This document shows positions 22,377 to 33,205 of a stretch of 64,000 bases of DNA, piece after piece. This stretch comes from Bromus sterilis (Eukaryota; Streptophyta; Magnoliopsida; Poales; Poaceae). Each line of letters begins with the position of its first letter. The first letter of the stretch is position 1. The translations under genes were made by a program, and so were the position numbers. Location of the stretch: NCBI GenBank assembly GCA_950022295.1, contig OX465600.1, positions 7,502,001-7,566,000 on the forward strand. Reading direction: 5' to 3'. The notes under the pieces were generated by a model. It did no database searches. It had not been told where the DNA came from and saw nothing but the letters and a program-made list of their open reading frames with translations.

Positions 22377-25163
22377 CTAAGCATATAAAGCCCTGAACAC
22401 TTCTGAGTTACTTCCGTTGAAGCCTGCAGGCACTTCTCTGAAGAAAGGAAGGAGAGAGGACTGTGAGCTAGCGTCCTCCCATTCTAAACTATCCCACCAT
22501 TTTTGCTCGCCAAGTATCAACGGTGAGCTCTTGACGCCCACTAAGTTTCGTGGCAGCTTCATTAGCATGGGGCAACCATAAATGAGTAAGCGCATCAACG
22601 ATGGGAAGACGATTGTGCCATCACAGATACTATGTAGATTCTGTAGATTAGGTAACGCCATGAACTTGAGCTGAGGGAAGGAGCTTGTGGGAGATAACAC
22701 ATGTTCTTCATCGTTAGCCACTAAGTCAACTATCGAGTCACAGTTACCCAGATATACATCTTCGAGGCAAGGCAGCCATGTGATCCATGTGATCGACATC
22801 AGATTGTCGCAATGTGATATGGATAGAACCCTGAGGCCTGAAAAGCAAGTGTTGGATCTGGTACCTTTGAACTCAACCCTCTGAAGTGCTAGCAGGCTGT
22901 GTAAGTGTATTGTTTCTAGTCTCGGCAAGCACCATCCTGGGTCCATATCGGTCTGGCCTATTACCAGCTCCTCCAAAATATTTATGCGTTCCAGTGACAG
23001 AGCTTCCATGTGTCTAGCCTTGCTACTTGTAAGGAGCATTGGTGATATCTGAAGAGACTGCAAATCTTCCAAAGCTGTAATGCTGAGGCAGCTTACAAAG
23101 GCTCTGGGCAAGTTGCAGATCTTCCACATGGAGTCTGAATCTTGTACTGTAAAGCTAATATCCCTTAGCCCAGTTAAACTTGTTAGTTCTGCGATATATC
23201 CTACTGAACAATCAACTCTCAAATCACGACATCGGTATAAACCTAGTAGCCTCAGCATCTTCAGTCTGGATAGCAAACCATCTGGTATATTTCTGAGACT
23301 GAAAGCGCAATCCAAACAAAAGTACCTTAGATTTTCCAATAGTCCCAGCTCCACCGGCAGTGAATATATTGGTGTCCGAGAAAGATCAAGGGACTGCAAG
23401 CTCGTTAATGCTCCGATTTCTGCTGGTATTTCTTTGATCCCTGTTCCAGAAAGATCCAAATAAATGAGTGATTTCATGGCCGAGAAAAAGCCAGCTGGGA
23501 ACTCAGAAATATGCTCACTGTTTGCTAGCATTAATGTTAACAGGCCAGGGCAGCTGCAAGAACTAGGAACTGTCTGAATATCATCACCACTGAGGAAAAT
23601 TCTATCAGCAGTTCTCCAAACGTCTGGTCGGGTGTGTTCTCTTTGGTCCACTAGCCACTTCTCTTTATTCATCCCGTTCTGTTTTGTCGCTGCAATCCAC
23701 AAGGCCAGATCTTGAACAACATGGTGCATTTTCACATGCTTCTCCCCTCTGTCAGAGGAAACAATCAAGGATGATCTTTTCAAAATTTCTACAATAGAAT
23801 ATCCACTCAAGTAAGTTCTTTCAATATCATCATCCTCCCCTAGTAGTCCATGGTGCATCCAGAAATGAACTAAATCAACAGCCTCCCAATCATCATCTGG
23901 GTCTTGTGCGGCAATCGCCGCAAATAGTAGAAAGCACATTCTAATCACATCACTTTGCAAGCTATCATAACTAATTTTCAGTATAGGAAAGAGTTTGTTA
24001 TCTGAACCAAAAACCTGATGGAAAACTGAATCTTCTACTAACATCAAACTGTATTCCCATTCTTCTGAAGCTACCTTGGAAGCCATAGCCTGCCCAGTTA
24101 TCTTAACTGCTAGTGGAAGGCCTCCACATTTTGCTGCAATCTTCTCGGCACATCCCTTGATTCGAGCATCTTCCATCTTTCTTCCACCAACAATCTCTTT
24201 AAACAACTGCCACGAATGATCAGAATTCAAGCATTTCAACTGTATAATGTTTTCAAAAATATGCATTCTACCACAGACATCCAAAGATCGGGTTGTGATC
24301 ACTACAATCTGACTATTTGGAAGGGAACACTTGTTCAAACCATGCGGTATACCAACTTTCACTAGATCTAGCATGTCCCAAAGATCATCGATCAACAAAA
24401 TAAATTTCTTTTCCTTTAAAAAGTTGAAAATAGCTCTAGCTGTGTGTGTCGCATCTCCATCATTTGTTAGCAACAATCCTAGTTCAGATGCAATGTTCTG
24501 CTGAACTGTCATCAAGTTTAGGTGTTTGCCAACTTCAATAAACACTACATGATCAAATCCAGGCCTCTTAGAGGTGTAGTAGTTGTTGATTTGTTTAAGG
24601 AGAGTAGTTTTTCCTGACCCTCCCATGCCACATACGCCAATGATGTTCGTAGCGCCTTCTTCAATGCAATCAAAAACCTTGCTTATGTAGTGTTCTTGGC
24701 CTACTATGTTAGCCGGTAAAGGCAACTCCATACCGATTGGTGGAAGCAAACTTAATATATCATCTTTTTGAAGCGATCTCTTGTTAATATCTTCAATATC
24801 AGCTTTAACCTTTGCAGCAGATTTGCTAATTTTGTAGTTGGACCAACAACTCCAGGAGCAGCCAAAGAAATGTATGGCCCTAGCCTCGTACTTATTGCTG
24901 ATTCTGCAAGCTTCAACTTCAACAGTCCGTGCACTTTCTGTCCACCTTCTTACTGGTACCTTTGGCCTCTTGCCTTGGTGTTCACCTAACTGAATGGTCT
25001 CCTCAATGGTATGTATGGAGTTCCTCAATTCATCAACAACTTTTGCTAGATTGTTGACATTGGTTTCAGGCTTCAGACAGTAGCCAATATGCTTCTTGAT
25101 GGGTTCCCATAACTCATTTACCAAGAGGGTGACAACTGGGGTGAGTATGCCATTCTGAGCCAT
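22377..25163 (-). CDS. NBS-LRR immune receptor (RPS2/RPS5-like, non-TIR), single exon, 928 aa
   Basis: Motifs in order: P-loop GMGGSGKTTLL near residue 178; kinase-2 FILLIDDLWD near 253; RNBS-B VVITTRS near 286; GLPL as CGGLPLAVKITG near 345; an RNBS-D-like CFLLFAAIAAQDPD; and the MHD position read as MHHVVQDLALWIA near 477. Leucine-rich repeats fill about 520-900 (LIYLDLSGTGIKEIPAEIG, LQSLDLSRTPIYSLPVELG). The N-terminal 150 residues lack a TIR domain and resemble the helical N-terminus of RPS2-type proteins. Such proteins are cytosolic or membrane-linked sensors of pathogen effectors. The frame is open throughout. A splice acceptor (TTTACAG) ends seven bases before the ATG (minus strand), and a donor-like GTACCT starts at 25832, suggesting a 5' UTR intron. 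Oddities are His in place of the MHD Asp and a divergent RNBS-D. Confidence 0.93.
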   Translation of the reverse strand: MAQNGILTPVVTLLVNELWEPIKKHIGYCLKPETNVNNLAKVVDELRNSIHTIEETIQLGEHQGKRPKVPVRRWTESARTVEVEACRISNKYEARAIHFFGCSWSCWSNYKISKSAAKVKADIEDINKRSLQKDDILSLLPPIGMELPLPANIVGQEHYISKVFDCIEEGATNIIGVCGMGGSGKTTLLKQINNYYTSKRPGFDHVVFIEVGKHLNLMTVQQNIASELGLLLTNDGDATHTARAIFNFLKEKKFILLIDDLWDMLDLVKVGIPHGLNKCSLPNSQIVVITTRSLDVCGRMHIFENIIQLKCLNSDHSWQLFKEIVGGRKMEDARIKGCAEKIAAKCGGLPLAVKITGQAMASKVASEEWEYSLMLVEDSVFHQVFGSDNKLFPILKISYDSLQSDVIRMCFLLFAAIAAQDPDDDWEAVDLVHFWMHHGLLGEDDDIERTYLSGYSIVEILKRSSLIVSSDRGEKHVKMHHVVQDLALWIAATKQNGMNKEKWLVDQREHTRPDVWRTADRIFLSGDDIQTVPSSCSCPGLLTLMLANSEHISEFPAGFFSAMKSLIYLDLSGTGIKEIPAEIGALTSLQSLDLSRTPIYSLPVELGLLENLRYFCLDCAFSLRNIPDGLLSRLKMLRLLGLYRCRDLRVDCSVGYIAELTSLTGLRDISFTVQDSDSMWKICNLPRAFVSCLSITALEDLQSLQISPMLLTSSKARHMEALSLERINILEELVIGQTDMDPGWCLPRLETIHLHSLLALQRVEFKGTRSNTCFSGLRVLSISHCDNLMSITWITWLPCLEDVYLGNCDSIVDLVANDEEHVLSPTSSFPQLKFMALPNLQNLHSICDGTIVFPSLMRLLIYGCPMLMKLPRNLVGVKSSPLILGEQKWWDSLEWEDASSQSSLLPFFREVPAGFNGSNSEVFRALYA

Positions 25164-26244
25164 GTGGCTGTAAACAAATTAATGAAGGTGTAATTGATAG
25201 CAGAGCTGGGACTAGATTTATTTATGAAAATTGCACAAAAAGCAATTCAACAATATATCTTGCAGGTTTAAGTAAGCTTACTTTGAAGAATGGAGAACCG
25301 GCAAAATCATCTAAATCTGTATATTATCTCTAGTTTCTTTCTTAGAAAAATAGGTATTGGCCAAAAATACATGCAGTATCTATTTCATAAATTTTGTTGT
25401 CTGCTTCAAGAACAAAGCAAACGTGTTTTTCTTTTGCCTACATAGAACTATAGAAGAGGGACATTCCCTCTACTCAAAGTCTCGAAGTAAATATGCTCCA
25501 TATAGTATTGATATAGGAACATGAGCGATTTCTACAACGTAAAGCCTATTGTGCTATTAGTTGGAGTTGTGATGATGTTTAGACCAAATTATACTACTTG
25601 TAGATTAATTTTCACAAATTACGAACATATTTGCTGAAGTTATGTTATCTATGCACCGTACATGTAAATTGTGGCACCCTTAGTGCTATGATCCTAAATC
25701 TGCCACCGTATATGAATCATGAACTATTGGGAAAATATTTACAGTTTTGCGTTTCAGCTTAGAGGACATCAAATAGAACAATTTTGGCAGATATGGATGA
25801 GGTAAGTGAGAAAGAGGAATCAGAATAGGTACCTAGTTGTAGGAAGAAGGGAGTCTTCTTTACGGCTTCTGTGTTGTGGTAAAGCTTTGATCACCAAGGA
25901 GATGGCAGCAGTTGCGGTTGACTTCCCAGCTTGCCAACACTGGAGGCAAGGAAGAAGAGGGGAGAGATCAGCAACCTAGATGGGTGCCTGTGTAGTCTAG
26001 TCAACAAGAGTGGTTGTAGCAGAAAACTATTTTCTTGCACAGCTTGATGGCTCTAAGCCTCTAATTCAAAATGGGCTACTTGCATTTGTTTTAAATCAGT
26101 CTCCAGTCTGGTTTATTTAGACTCATAATACAAAGATACTCCCGCAGTTTCAAATTACATAGTGTATGAACACAACTTGATGCATGACACTATAATTGAA
26201 AATTGGCTACTTGCATTTGTTTTAAATCAGCCTCCAATATGGTA
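25164..26244. other. NLR gene 5' region: probable leader intron and promoter
   Basis: 25168-25832 has splice-like borders on the minus strand and is a candidate 5' UTR intron. Beyond it (25833-26000) lies a possible leader exon. No coding sequence recognised. Degenerate Stowaway ends (TACTCCCGCAGTTTC) occur near 26139. Confidence 0.4.
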
Positions 26245-26338
26245 CTTCCTCCGTTCCAAATTACTTGACATGGCTTTAGTTCATGTCTAAACCAAACTTG
26301 AACTAAAGTCGTGTCAAGTAATTTGAAACGGAGGGAGT
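26245..26338. mobile_element. Stowaway MITE upstream of NLR gene
   Basis: 94 bp, ends CTTCCTCCGTTCCAAATTAC and its complement, TA on both sides (26243-26244, 26339-26340). Same family as 10276-10357. Confidence 0.85.
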
Positions 26339-27119
26339 ATATATAGACCATAAAACAAGAATACTCCTTCCGTTTCAAATTATATGGTGTATTATGTTTT
26401 GCTAGGACAAACGGCTGTCCAACAATTGCACTATTAGTATATAGTTATCGTGTTACCAAATTATAAGCAGAAGTAAGTAATTTAGAATATCATCTAATGA
26501 TCTAATGACATCGTACTCTATCTCATATAGAGCATTCACTATAAAGCTATATACACACCACCTACTCATTAAATTTTGTGTTGTACCCACGATTAAGAGA
26601 TACCCCTGCGACGATGATAGCGACCACATACTCTTTATATTAATAGAAACAATTACCTGGATTATCTTGCACTATATATGCTTAACATCTGCATACTCTA
26701 TATTTTGTGATCGTCAAATGTCGGATTATATCTCTACATATTTTCTATTGTGATGTATAAACATTTGGATTATATCAATTTTTACAAATTTTTTTGTAAG
26801 TGTAAGGGTTTTCATCACTTATGCCACTGGTTAAGGATTATATACATAAACAACTCTTTTGAGATAGATGTGCATTTTTCATCATTTCACTTACATTGTT
26901 GAGTTTATTTTTGTCTTCTTTTATATCTTTTGGACAATCATAATTTTGTGGTGTAAATACATGAATATTTTTTTATCATATGCACAATCAATATTTTTGG
27001 GACACTTGCCTTTTTTTGAAACAAGAAGACAAACGAAATATTTTTCTTGGGTGTGTCTAATCAACAGACGACCAATTTTAAATTTGTCTCAGCCCGTTTT
27101 TTGCTGTATTAGATGATGG

Positions 27120-27670
27120 ACCCCCTGTTTAGTACCTACCTGCCTGGGATGGCTGGACTCAGCATGCAACGCCCATAACGCGCTCACGCGGCCGCTCGCA
27201 ACAGCCAGCTAACTACTGACGCGGCTGGCTACCACGGCACACACACACATGCCATGCACACACACACGGACGCTACACACAGCCCATACATGGTGTGGTT
27301 CAATGCTAACACTCTCCCTCTAAACCACGACGTCGCCGGAGTTGTTGCAGCTCTTGTCGTTGTCGTCGTCACGGCCGCGGACTCAACCGGCGCGCGGTCA
27401 CCATCGTGCCCGCTTCTTCGTCTCCGGCGACATACGCTGAGCTCCTTCTCCACCAGCGACACACGCCTGGCATTTCAGGCGACATACGCCATCGATGCCG
27501 TCGTGCTCAAACGCGAGCCTTCTCGAACGCCGCTTCATGACGTTGCACTGCGCCGCTGCGGTCTTCGCCATTGCGCAGCACCTCCATGCCGTCGTGTGCA
27601 CGCTGCACCACGCCGCATCACGCCGCTGCACCATCGTAGGCCTCTAGAAACAAACCATTCTGATAGATAG
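27120..27670. other. GC-rich stretch in the copy B insertion; no gene recognised
   Basis: CpG-rich sequence with CACACA repeats and short ORFs on both strands that show no domain. It could be an old promoter or captured gene end. No function can be assigned. Confidence 0.35.
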
Positions 27671-28149
27671 ATAGATCCACTGATAATAAAAACTGAAGAC
27701 TAATACTTGATTCAATTATTTGTAAATAATAATTACTATATCTGAAAAAAAGAATTACACACAGCTCAATAATAACAAGCATGATTCAAAGAATGATGAC
27801 ACACTAAAATCAATGAATTAATTATGAAGATGACATGATAACTGGACATGAATGGTTAAATCTAGAAATTCACTGAATTAATACTGAAGATGACAAGACA
27901 AAATTGATTAACTCCATGAATTAATATTGACGATGACATGAACAACTTGAATACTAAATCTGAAAAAATGAATTAATAAAACATCTTAAAAACAAGACAA
28001 TGATGAATCACTAAAATCTAAAAATCACTGAATTATTAATTGATTAACTCCATGAATTAATATTAAAGATGACATGAACAACTTGAATACTAAATCTGAA
28101 AAAACAAATTAATGAAAAATAAACTAAAGCACACTGACAGGAAAAAATT

Positions 28150-28770
28150 ACATGAAAATTAAGGACCAAATTATGTGAGACTGAACAAAACTGAATAGTA
28201 AATTATCTGAGAAACTGAAGTATGATAACTAAAAGCTAAAAATTGATAACTAAAGAATGAAACACTGAACAAACTGAACATTGCGACATAGACTAAACTC
28301 TAAAGACTGAAGAAACAATAACCAAAGTAAATCACATCAAAAGAACTGAATCACAACAGAAAAGAAAAATTAAAGACTAATAACTGAGACACATAGGTGC
28401 CTATTCTTAGTGTTACTGAAGACTAATAACTGATAAATATTGATCCTTATAAGGGTATTGAGAACTAACTTATGTGAGACTGAACAAAACTGAATAGTAA
28501 ATTATCTGAGAAACTGAAGTATGATAACTAAAAGCTAAAAATTGATAACTAAAGAATGAAACACTGAACAAACTGAACATTGGGACATAGACTAAACTCT
28601 AAAGACTGAAGAAACAATAACCAAAGTAAATCACATCAAAAGAACTGAATCACAACAGAAAAGAAAAATTAAAGACTAATAACTGAGACACATAGGTGCC
28701 TATTCTTAGTATTACTGAAGACTAATAACTGATAAATATTGATCCTTATAAGGGTATTGAGAACTAACTT
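28150..28770. repeat. large tandem duplication, unit about 302 bp, two copies
   Basis: The text from TTATGTGAGACTGAACAAAA to AAGGGTATTGAGAACTAACT occurs twice back to back (about 28170-28469 and 28470-28771) with only a few differences. The unit is A-rich and itself full of 'actgaa' words. Confidence 0.85.
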
Positions 28771-28771
28771 T

Positions 28772-29300
28772 GAAGACTAAGAAATGACAACTGACACTAA
28801 AAACTGAAGAAACTAATGAAGAATGAAACTAACCGACAAAACTGAAAAAAATGACAACTAACTCTGAAACTACTTGCAAAAATAACTACAAAATTGAAAA
28901 CTTAAACAGGACACCATCTGTCAGCGCGACAAATAAAAATATGTGGGGAGGGGAAAAGTGAAATGAAAACTGACACTAAAAACCGAAGAAACTAATGAAG
29001 AATGAAACTAACTGACAAAACTGAAAAAATGACAACTAACTCTGAAACTACTTGCAAAAATAATTACAAAATTGAAAATTTAAACAGGACACCATCTGTC
29101 AGCGCGACAAATGAAAATATGTGGGGAGGGGAAATGTCTGAAGACTAAGAAATGAAAACTGACACTAAAAACTGAAGAAACTAATGAAGAATGAAACTAA
29201 CTGACAAAACTGAAAAAATGATAACTAACTCTAAAACTACTTGTAAAAATAATTACAAAATTGAAAACTTAAACAGAACACCATCTGTCGACAAATAAAA
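28772..29300. repeat. second tandem array, unit about 175-190 bp, three copies
   Basis: Three successive copies contain GAAACTAATGAAGAATGAAAC, CTACTTG-AAAAATAA, and ACACCATCTGTC followed by ATATGTGGGGAG. They differ by small indels. The array directly follows the 302-bp duplication. Confidence 0.8.
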
Positions 29301-29325
29301 ATATGTGGGGAGAATGCTCCAGCGG

Positions 29326-29336
29326 GGACTCGAACC
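29326..29336 (-). promoter_or_regulatory. tRNA-like B box (GGTTCGAGTCC)
   Basis: On the minus strand it reads GTGGGTTCGAGTCCCCGC, a good T-loop/B-box match. I could not build a full cloverleaf: the expected 5' acceptor strand and a proper A box are absent. It is more likely a tRNA-derived (SINE-like) remnant than a tRNA gene. Confidence 0.3.
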
Positions 29337-29515
29337 CACAACCAACCTCCCCACTGGTGGCCCCTTTGCCGCACCACTCGTTTGTTTTCAACAAAAAATA
29401 GGTAGCAGAGAACTAGTGCTAGACCGACTGTCTTAAACACTGAGATACGTACAAATCGGACGGCCACAAAATTCGGTCTGAAGTGAAAATAAAAACAGAC
29501 GTCTGAAATTTAGTA

Positions 29516-29609
29516 CTCCCTCCGATCCATAAAAAGTGTCGCCTACTTAGTACAAATTTTATACTAGCTTAGTATAAAATGAGCGACACTTTTTATGGAT
29601 GGGAGGGAG
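29516..29609. mobile_element. Stowaway MITE
   Basis: 94 bp, CTCCCTCCGATCCATAAAAA with a complementary right end, TA duplications at 29514-29515 and 29610-29611. Confidence 0.85.
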
Positions 29610-29957
29610 TAAAACTGTTTTTCTTTTAACAAACAAGATTTTTTTCTAAAATGCATTTTTAAGAGTGCATGGAGATCATTTTTTTGTGAACATTTCCATT
29701 TTAATAACAAAATGAATATTTTTTATGTACAATAACATTTTAAAAAGTACATGAATGTTATTGTTTTGTGGGGTCATTTTTTTTAATTTATTGCAGCACA
29801 TCACATCTTTTATCATTAAATTGATTACATAAATTATTAGTAAGAAATACATTTCCTAGAAATGTTAATAAAAAGTATGTCTGTTTTTGTTGTTGTTGAG
29901 ATAAGCTGTTGTGGCACCTCGTCAAGAACACTGAGGAGACCATCTCGAAAGCCTTAC

Positions 29958-30067
29958 CATGAGCAGATTGGCAGACTGCTGAAGTTCTTCATAGGCTTCC
30001 ACCGACAAAGGTAAGTGAAAAAGATCAGGTATGCCACCTTGCCGCATTGCATCGCAAACTGAAATAT
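29958..30067 (-). pseudogene. captured exon fragment, copy B (open reading)
   Basis: A 110-nt minus-strand stretch with TCTGCAG acceptor and GTAAGG donor. It reads ISVCDAMRQGGIPDL... through EAYEELQQSA without a stop. The source gene is not recognised and no neighbouring exons were found. Its copy A counterpart carries a stop. Confidence 0.5.
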
Positions 30068-30139
30068 CTGCAGATTCAGCGAAGGTTAGCAAATAGGGTC
30101 TGGTGTCTCGAGGTCTGCCTGAGACCATGAGCGATTCCA

Positions 30140-30945
30140 GAGCTTAATTATTTTTTGCAGGGTAAAGGAGTTTTATTCCTTAGGATATAGGGTTACAATC
30201 TTCTGACAGAAGATCCTCCACACATGGAGGTCCTCGGGCCAACCATACCTTAGTACAACGATTGGTACACGTATTGGAATAAACTCCCCGTCGGTCTTGA
30301 GGTGGTGGATTTCAAGCACAAGTTGTACATAGGCGGGAAAAACTATAGCGCCGGTGGAGAAGGCGGCCAAAGCTTTAGACGAGTCGAATTGTAGAACCAC
30401 TGGGAGCCTCGTGTGTTGTAGAGCTAGAGCCATGCCTTGCATGATAGCATGCAACTCTGCCTCCAGAGGATCATTGCAGTGGGGACTGGGGAGTGAATCT
30501 AAACGTTGTGAATATGACCAAGCCTTCGTGATCTCTGAGGACGCACCCAGCTGAAGCAATGCCCGATTCCTTAGAGAAGGAACCGTCGACAGAGAGGGCC
30601 ACCTGCCCGAGCGCAAGCAGGTCGGGGCCATGGGCATGTTGAGACCGGTTTCCTGAACTTAACCACCAAAGCCTCCTCCAACGGCATCTTCCCCTTGATG
30701 ATCTCCTCTGTGGCATACTGCCGGGCATTAAGGAGTGAGCGTATGTAGCTATCCAGGAACTCTACACTAATCTCCACCAGAGGAACCACCTTGTCATGCG
30801 TCGCATCAATCTGGAGTTGCCAGATCATCCAAATTAGCAAGATGACTTGATCGCGTACTGGGTCTGAACATTGGTTGAGTACGCTGAGAAGCCAGTCCCC
30901 ACCTGTGTCTTGTAGAAGCTCTCTCTCGCAGGGAAAGGCCAACTC
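30140..30945 (-). mobile_element. LINE 3' fragment (RNase H end) with frameshifts
   Basis: Minus-strand pieces in shifted frames read LLIWMIWQLQIDATHD (region after the RT zinc motif), then SVDGSFSKESGIASAGCVLRD and EAELHAIMQGMALAL...FDSSKALAAF, the RNase H-like domain also seen in the first LINE. It is 5'-truncated and inactive. Confidence 0.75.
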
Positions 30946-30978
30946 TTTTTTTTTTTGCTCTGTGAGAATTGCAAGATA

Positions 30979-31059
30979 CTACCTCTGTCCCATAATATAG
31001 TATCGTTTTTCAAACTAGACTAGCTTGAAAAACGATACTACATTATGGGACGGAGGGAG
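30979..31059. mobile_element. Stowaway MITE (81 bp hairpin)
   Basis: Left end CTACCTCTGTCCCATAATAT; right end is the complement of CTCCCTCCGTCCCATAATGT; TA flanks at 30977-30978 and 31060-31061. Almost the whole element is a stem. Confidence 0.85.
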
Positions 31060-31205
31060 TACTTAGGAAACAATTCATCTACCAACAGGGGATGCCATTC
31101 TGCTTGCACAGGCAAGTGTAAGCCGGTTCAACACTGTATGACCAGGCTAAGGCCTTCTTCCTAACAAAAAAATCAAGGAAACACAATGGCAAATGTCGTC
31201 GGACT

Positions 31206-32009
31206 TGGGAGCCTGGGTAACGATAACACTGTCTTTCTTACCATCGAACCACTGAATACGAGATTTTTCTCAATGTTGATGGGCATTCGCTCCATATATG
31301 TGTCCACACTTTATTCACTATGCATTGTTATTAGTGGCTTCATATCTGTTTTTGGGAAATTTGTATTTGCTCCTATTTCTGCTAAATGGAATACATAAAC
31401 AAGAGTAAAAACATACAATTCCATCCGTTTTCCCTTCATATTCACCCTGATCGCCCGACATCCAGACCAAAACAGAAATTCCATGTCAAGAACTTGCCAC
31501 AACAAGAGGCTGACAAATCACCGAAGATGAGCTCAAAGCCTCATTTGTATCCTGAACTCCCAAGAACCCCCACATGGATCTCGGCGGTGACAAGTTCCAT
31601 CCGAGTTTGATGTACATGAAAAACCACACTCCCTTGGTCCGCACATGAACTGATATCGAGATCAAGAATGGGCACCAGGTTCTAAGCTTTAACGACAATG
31701 ATGAGGGGTTGCTTGATGAAGCTAATCCTAACGGCTATCCTAGTAGAGTAAATGATGAAATCGTTGACACATAGTGTGAACCCACCACACAGATAGTGGA
31801 AGCATGTGTTGTATCGGCACATGTCACCGCTTGCTCCACAAAACTTGTAAGAGGGATGTGTGAGGGGGTGTGGTGCGGGGTATCACCTCGATCGACACCC
31901 TCCTCCCAACTCTAGTAGTATAGGAGAATCAACCTATATATGGTTGGATGGTTAGGAGACCAGTGGTACGCTCAACTCGTCAGCGATTAAACCTTAGATT
32001 TGACGCTTT
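31206..32009. other. intergenic, no gene recognised
   Basis: ORFs on both strands are short and carry no recognisable domain. I cannot assign this stretch to a repeat family. Confidence 0.35.
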
Positions 32010-32640
32010 GGTGATTTATTAAAAGGTGAATATATTTTTAGTGGGAGACCATGTTTTCGTTGATAGGAGACATTTCAGCCGAGAGCGAGACACCTATGAT
32101 AATTTTGTTAAATCTCCATTCAAAAAAGATTTTAAATCTCAAAACTAGCTAGATCAAGATCAATCTTTTGAATGTGCTTATAGGGTAATGTGTGTGTATG
32201 TGCATTCATAGGTATGTGTTTATGTACGTATTTGTGAGCGTCTACGTTTATACTGACTTTCTAAAAAAGAGAAGAAAAACTACAGTGGCGTAGAAACGCC
32301 CAAGCAATGCCACATCAGCTCATCGGGGATTGGACCCCACATTTGACACTTTAGTGTCTCATTAAAAAAAATCAGTGAAAAGAGACATTTTTCATCGATA
32401 GGAAACATTTCATCGACAACGAGACGTCTATGATGATTTTCTTAAATATTAAGACTAACCGGATCATGATCAATCTTTCAAAAGTGCTCGTAGGATAGAG
32501 TATGCATATATACGCTTATAGAGATGAGTATACATATGTATTTATGTATTTGTGAGGGTCTACGTTTATATTAGCTTTCTAAAATGAAAAAAAAAACTCA
32601 AGCAGCATAGAAACGCCCCAGCAACTCCACCTCAGGCACG
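32010..32640. repeat. two diverged direct copies of a dispersed repeat
   Basis: Landmarks occur in order in both halves: TTTCGTTGATAGGAGACATTT / TTCATCGATAGGAAACATTT, AGATCAAGATCAATCTTT / GGATCATGATCAATCTTT, TGTGAGCGTCTACGTTTATA / TGTGAGGGTCTACGTTTATA, then GTAGAAACGCCC / ATAGAAACGCCC. Related text (GATAGGGTATGCGTGTATAC) recurs near 45505. It looks like the 3' part of a short non-autonomous element. Confidence 0.6.
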
Positions 32641-32877
32641 TACGCCTGCTTCACCCGCGATCAACTCCTCGCCAACCACCATCCTTCGGCGTTGCCTTTG
32701 TTCTTCATTTCACCATCATCGATGCAACCCAATCAGTATTCTTAGGAGCAGCATTAGCAAAGCCAACGGTAGTAACTCCAAGATACATATATATATTCTT
32801 CATGTGAGATGAGATGGGACTAGCAGTGAAAGCATCATTCGTTTCGTTTACATCCTGTACACAACAGCAATAAGATC

Positions 32878-33205
32878 AGTGTCGTCAGGAGACGACTAAA
32901 GAGCAACATATGGACTGCCCATATATATATGGATGTTGGCGCGCTCAACGATTGTTGCATGTGCGTGTGGATTGGCATGGACCGGCGTGATTCTTGCCTA
33001 GATTGATGGATCAAACTGTACAAGATTTTCGACAGGCCTCGTGACTGAAAAGACGAAACTTGCTACACGGACAGAGGATGGATCCGGCATGCATGCGTTC
33101 ACGAATAAGAATGTTAGCGACGACCGTCGACCTGCCATCGTGCATGCGGCCCTGTTTGATCCACGCTCAGCTCAGGCATGGCGCGCCGAGCACTGACCGC
33201 TTTTG
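32878..33205. repeat. duplicated upstream segment of the CPA-FAS cluster, copy 1
   Basis: Matches 34600-34880 in order: GACGACTAAAGAGC, ATGGACTG-CCATA, TTGGCGCGCTC, GACCGGCGTGATTCT, AAGATTTTCGACAGGCCTCG, CATGCGTTCACGAAT and CACTGACCGCTTT. No coding sequence seen. Confidence 0.75.

Larger units (their letters stand above)
26740..31205. repeat. segmental repeat copy B, split by insertions
   Basis: Matches copy A in three blocks: 26740-27050, 29640-30130 and 31060-31205. The gaps hold an unclassified repeat-rich insertion (about 27050-29635), a LINE piece and MITEs. An 8-base match TTTTTCTT at both edges of the first gap could be a target duplication. Copies A and B lie on either side of the NBS-LRR gene in the same orientation. 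Confidence 0.7.

Noticed and set aside
27254..27670. Possible small gene (138 aa) in GC-rich DNA
   Set aside because: Low-complexity His/Arg/Pro-rich translation, no domain, no splice or promoter context.
28150..29300. CRISPR-like repeat array
   Set aside because: Repeats are contiguous, hundreds of bases long and without spacers; the genome is a plant's.
29310..29400. tRNA gene on the minus strand
   Set aside because: Good B box, but no pairing acceptor stem, D arm or credible anticodon arm.
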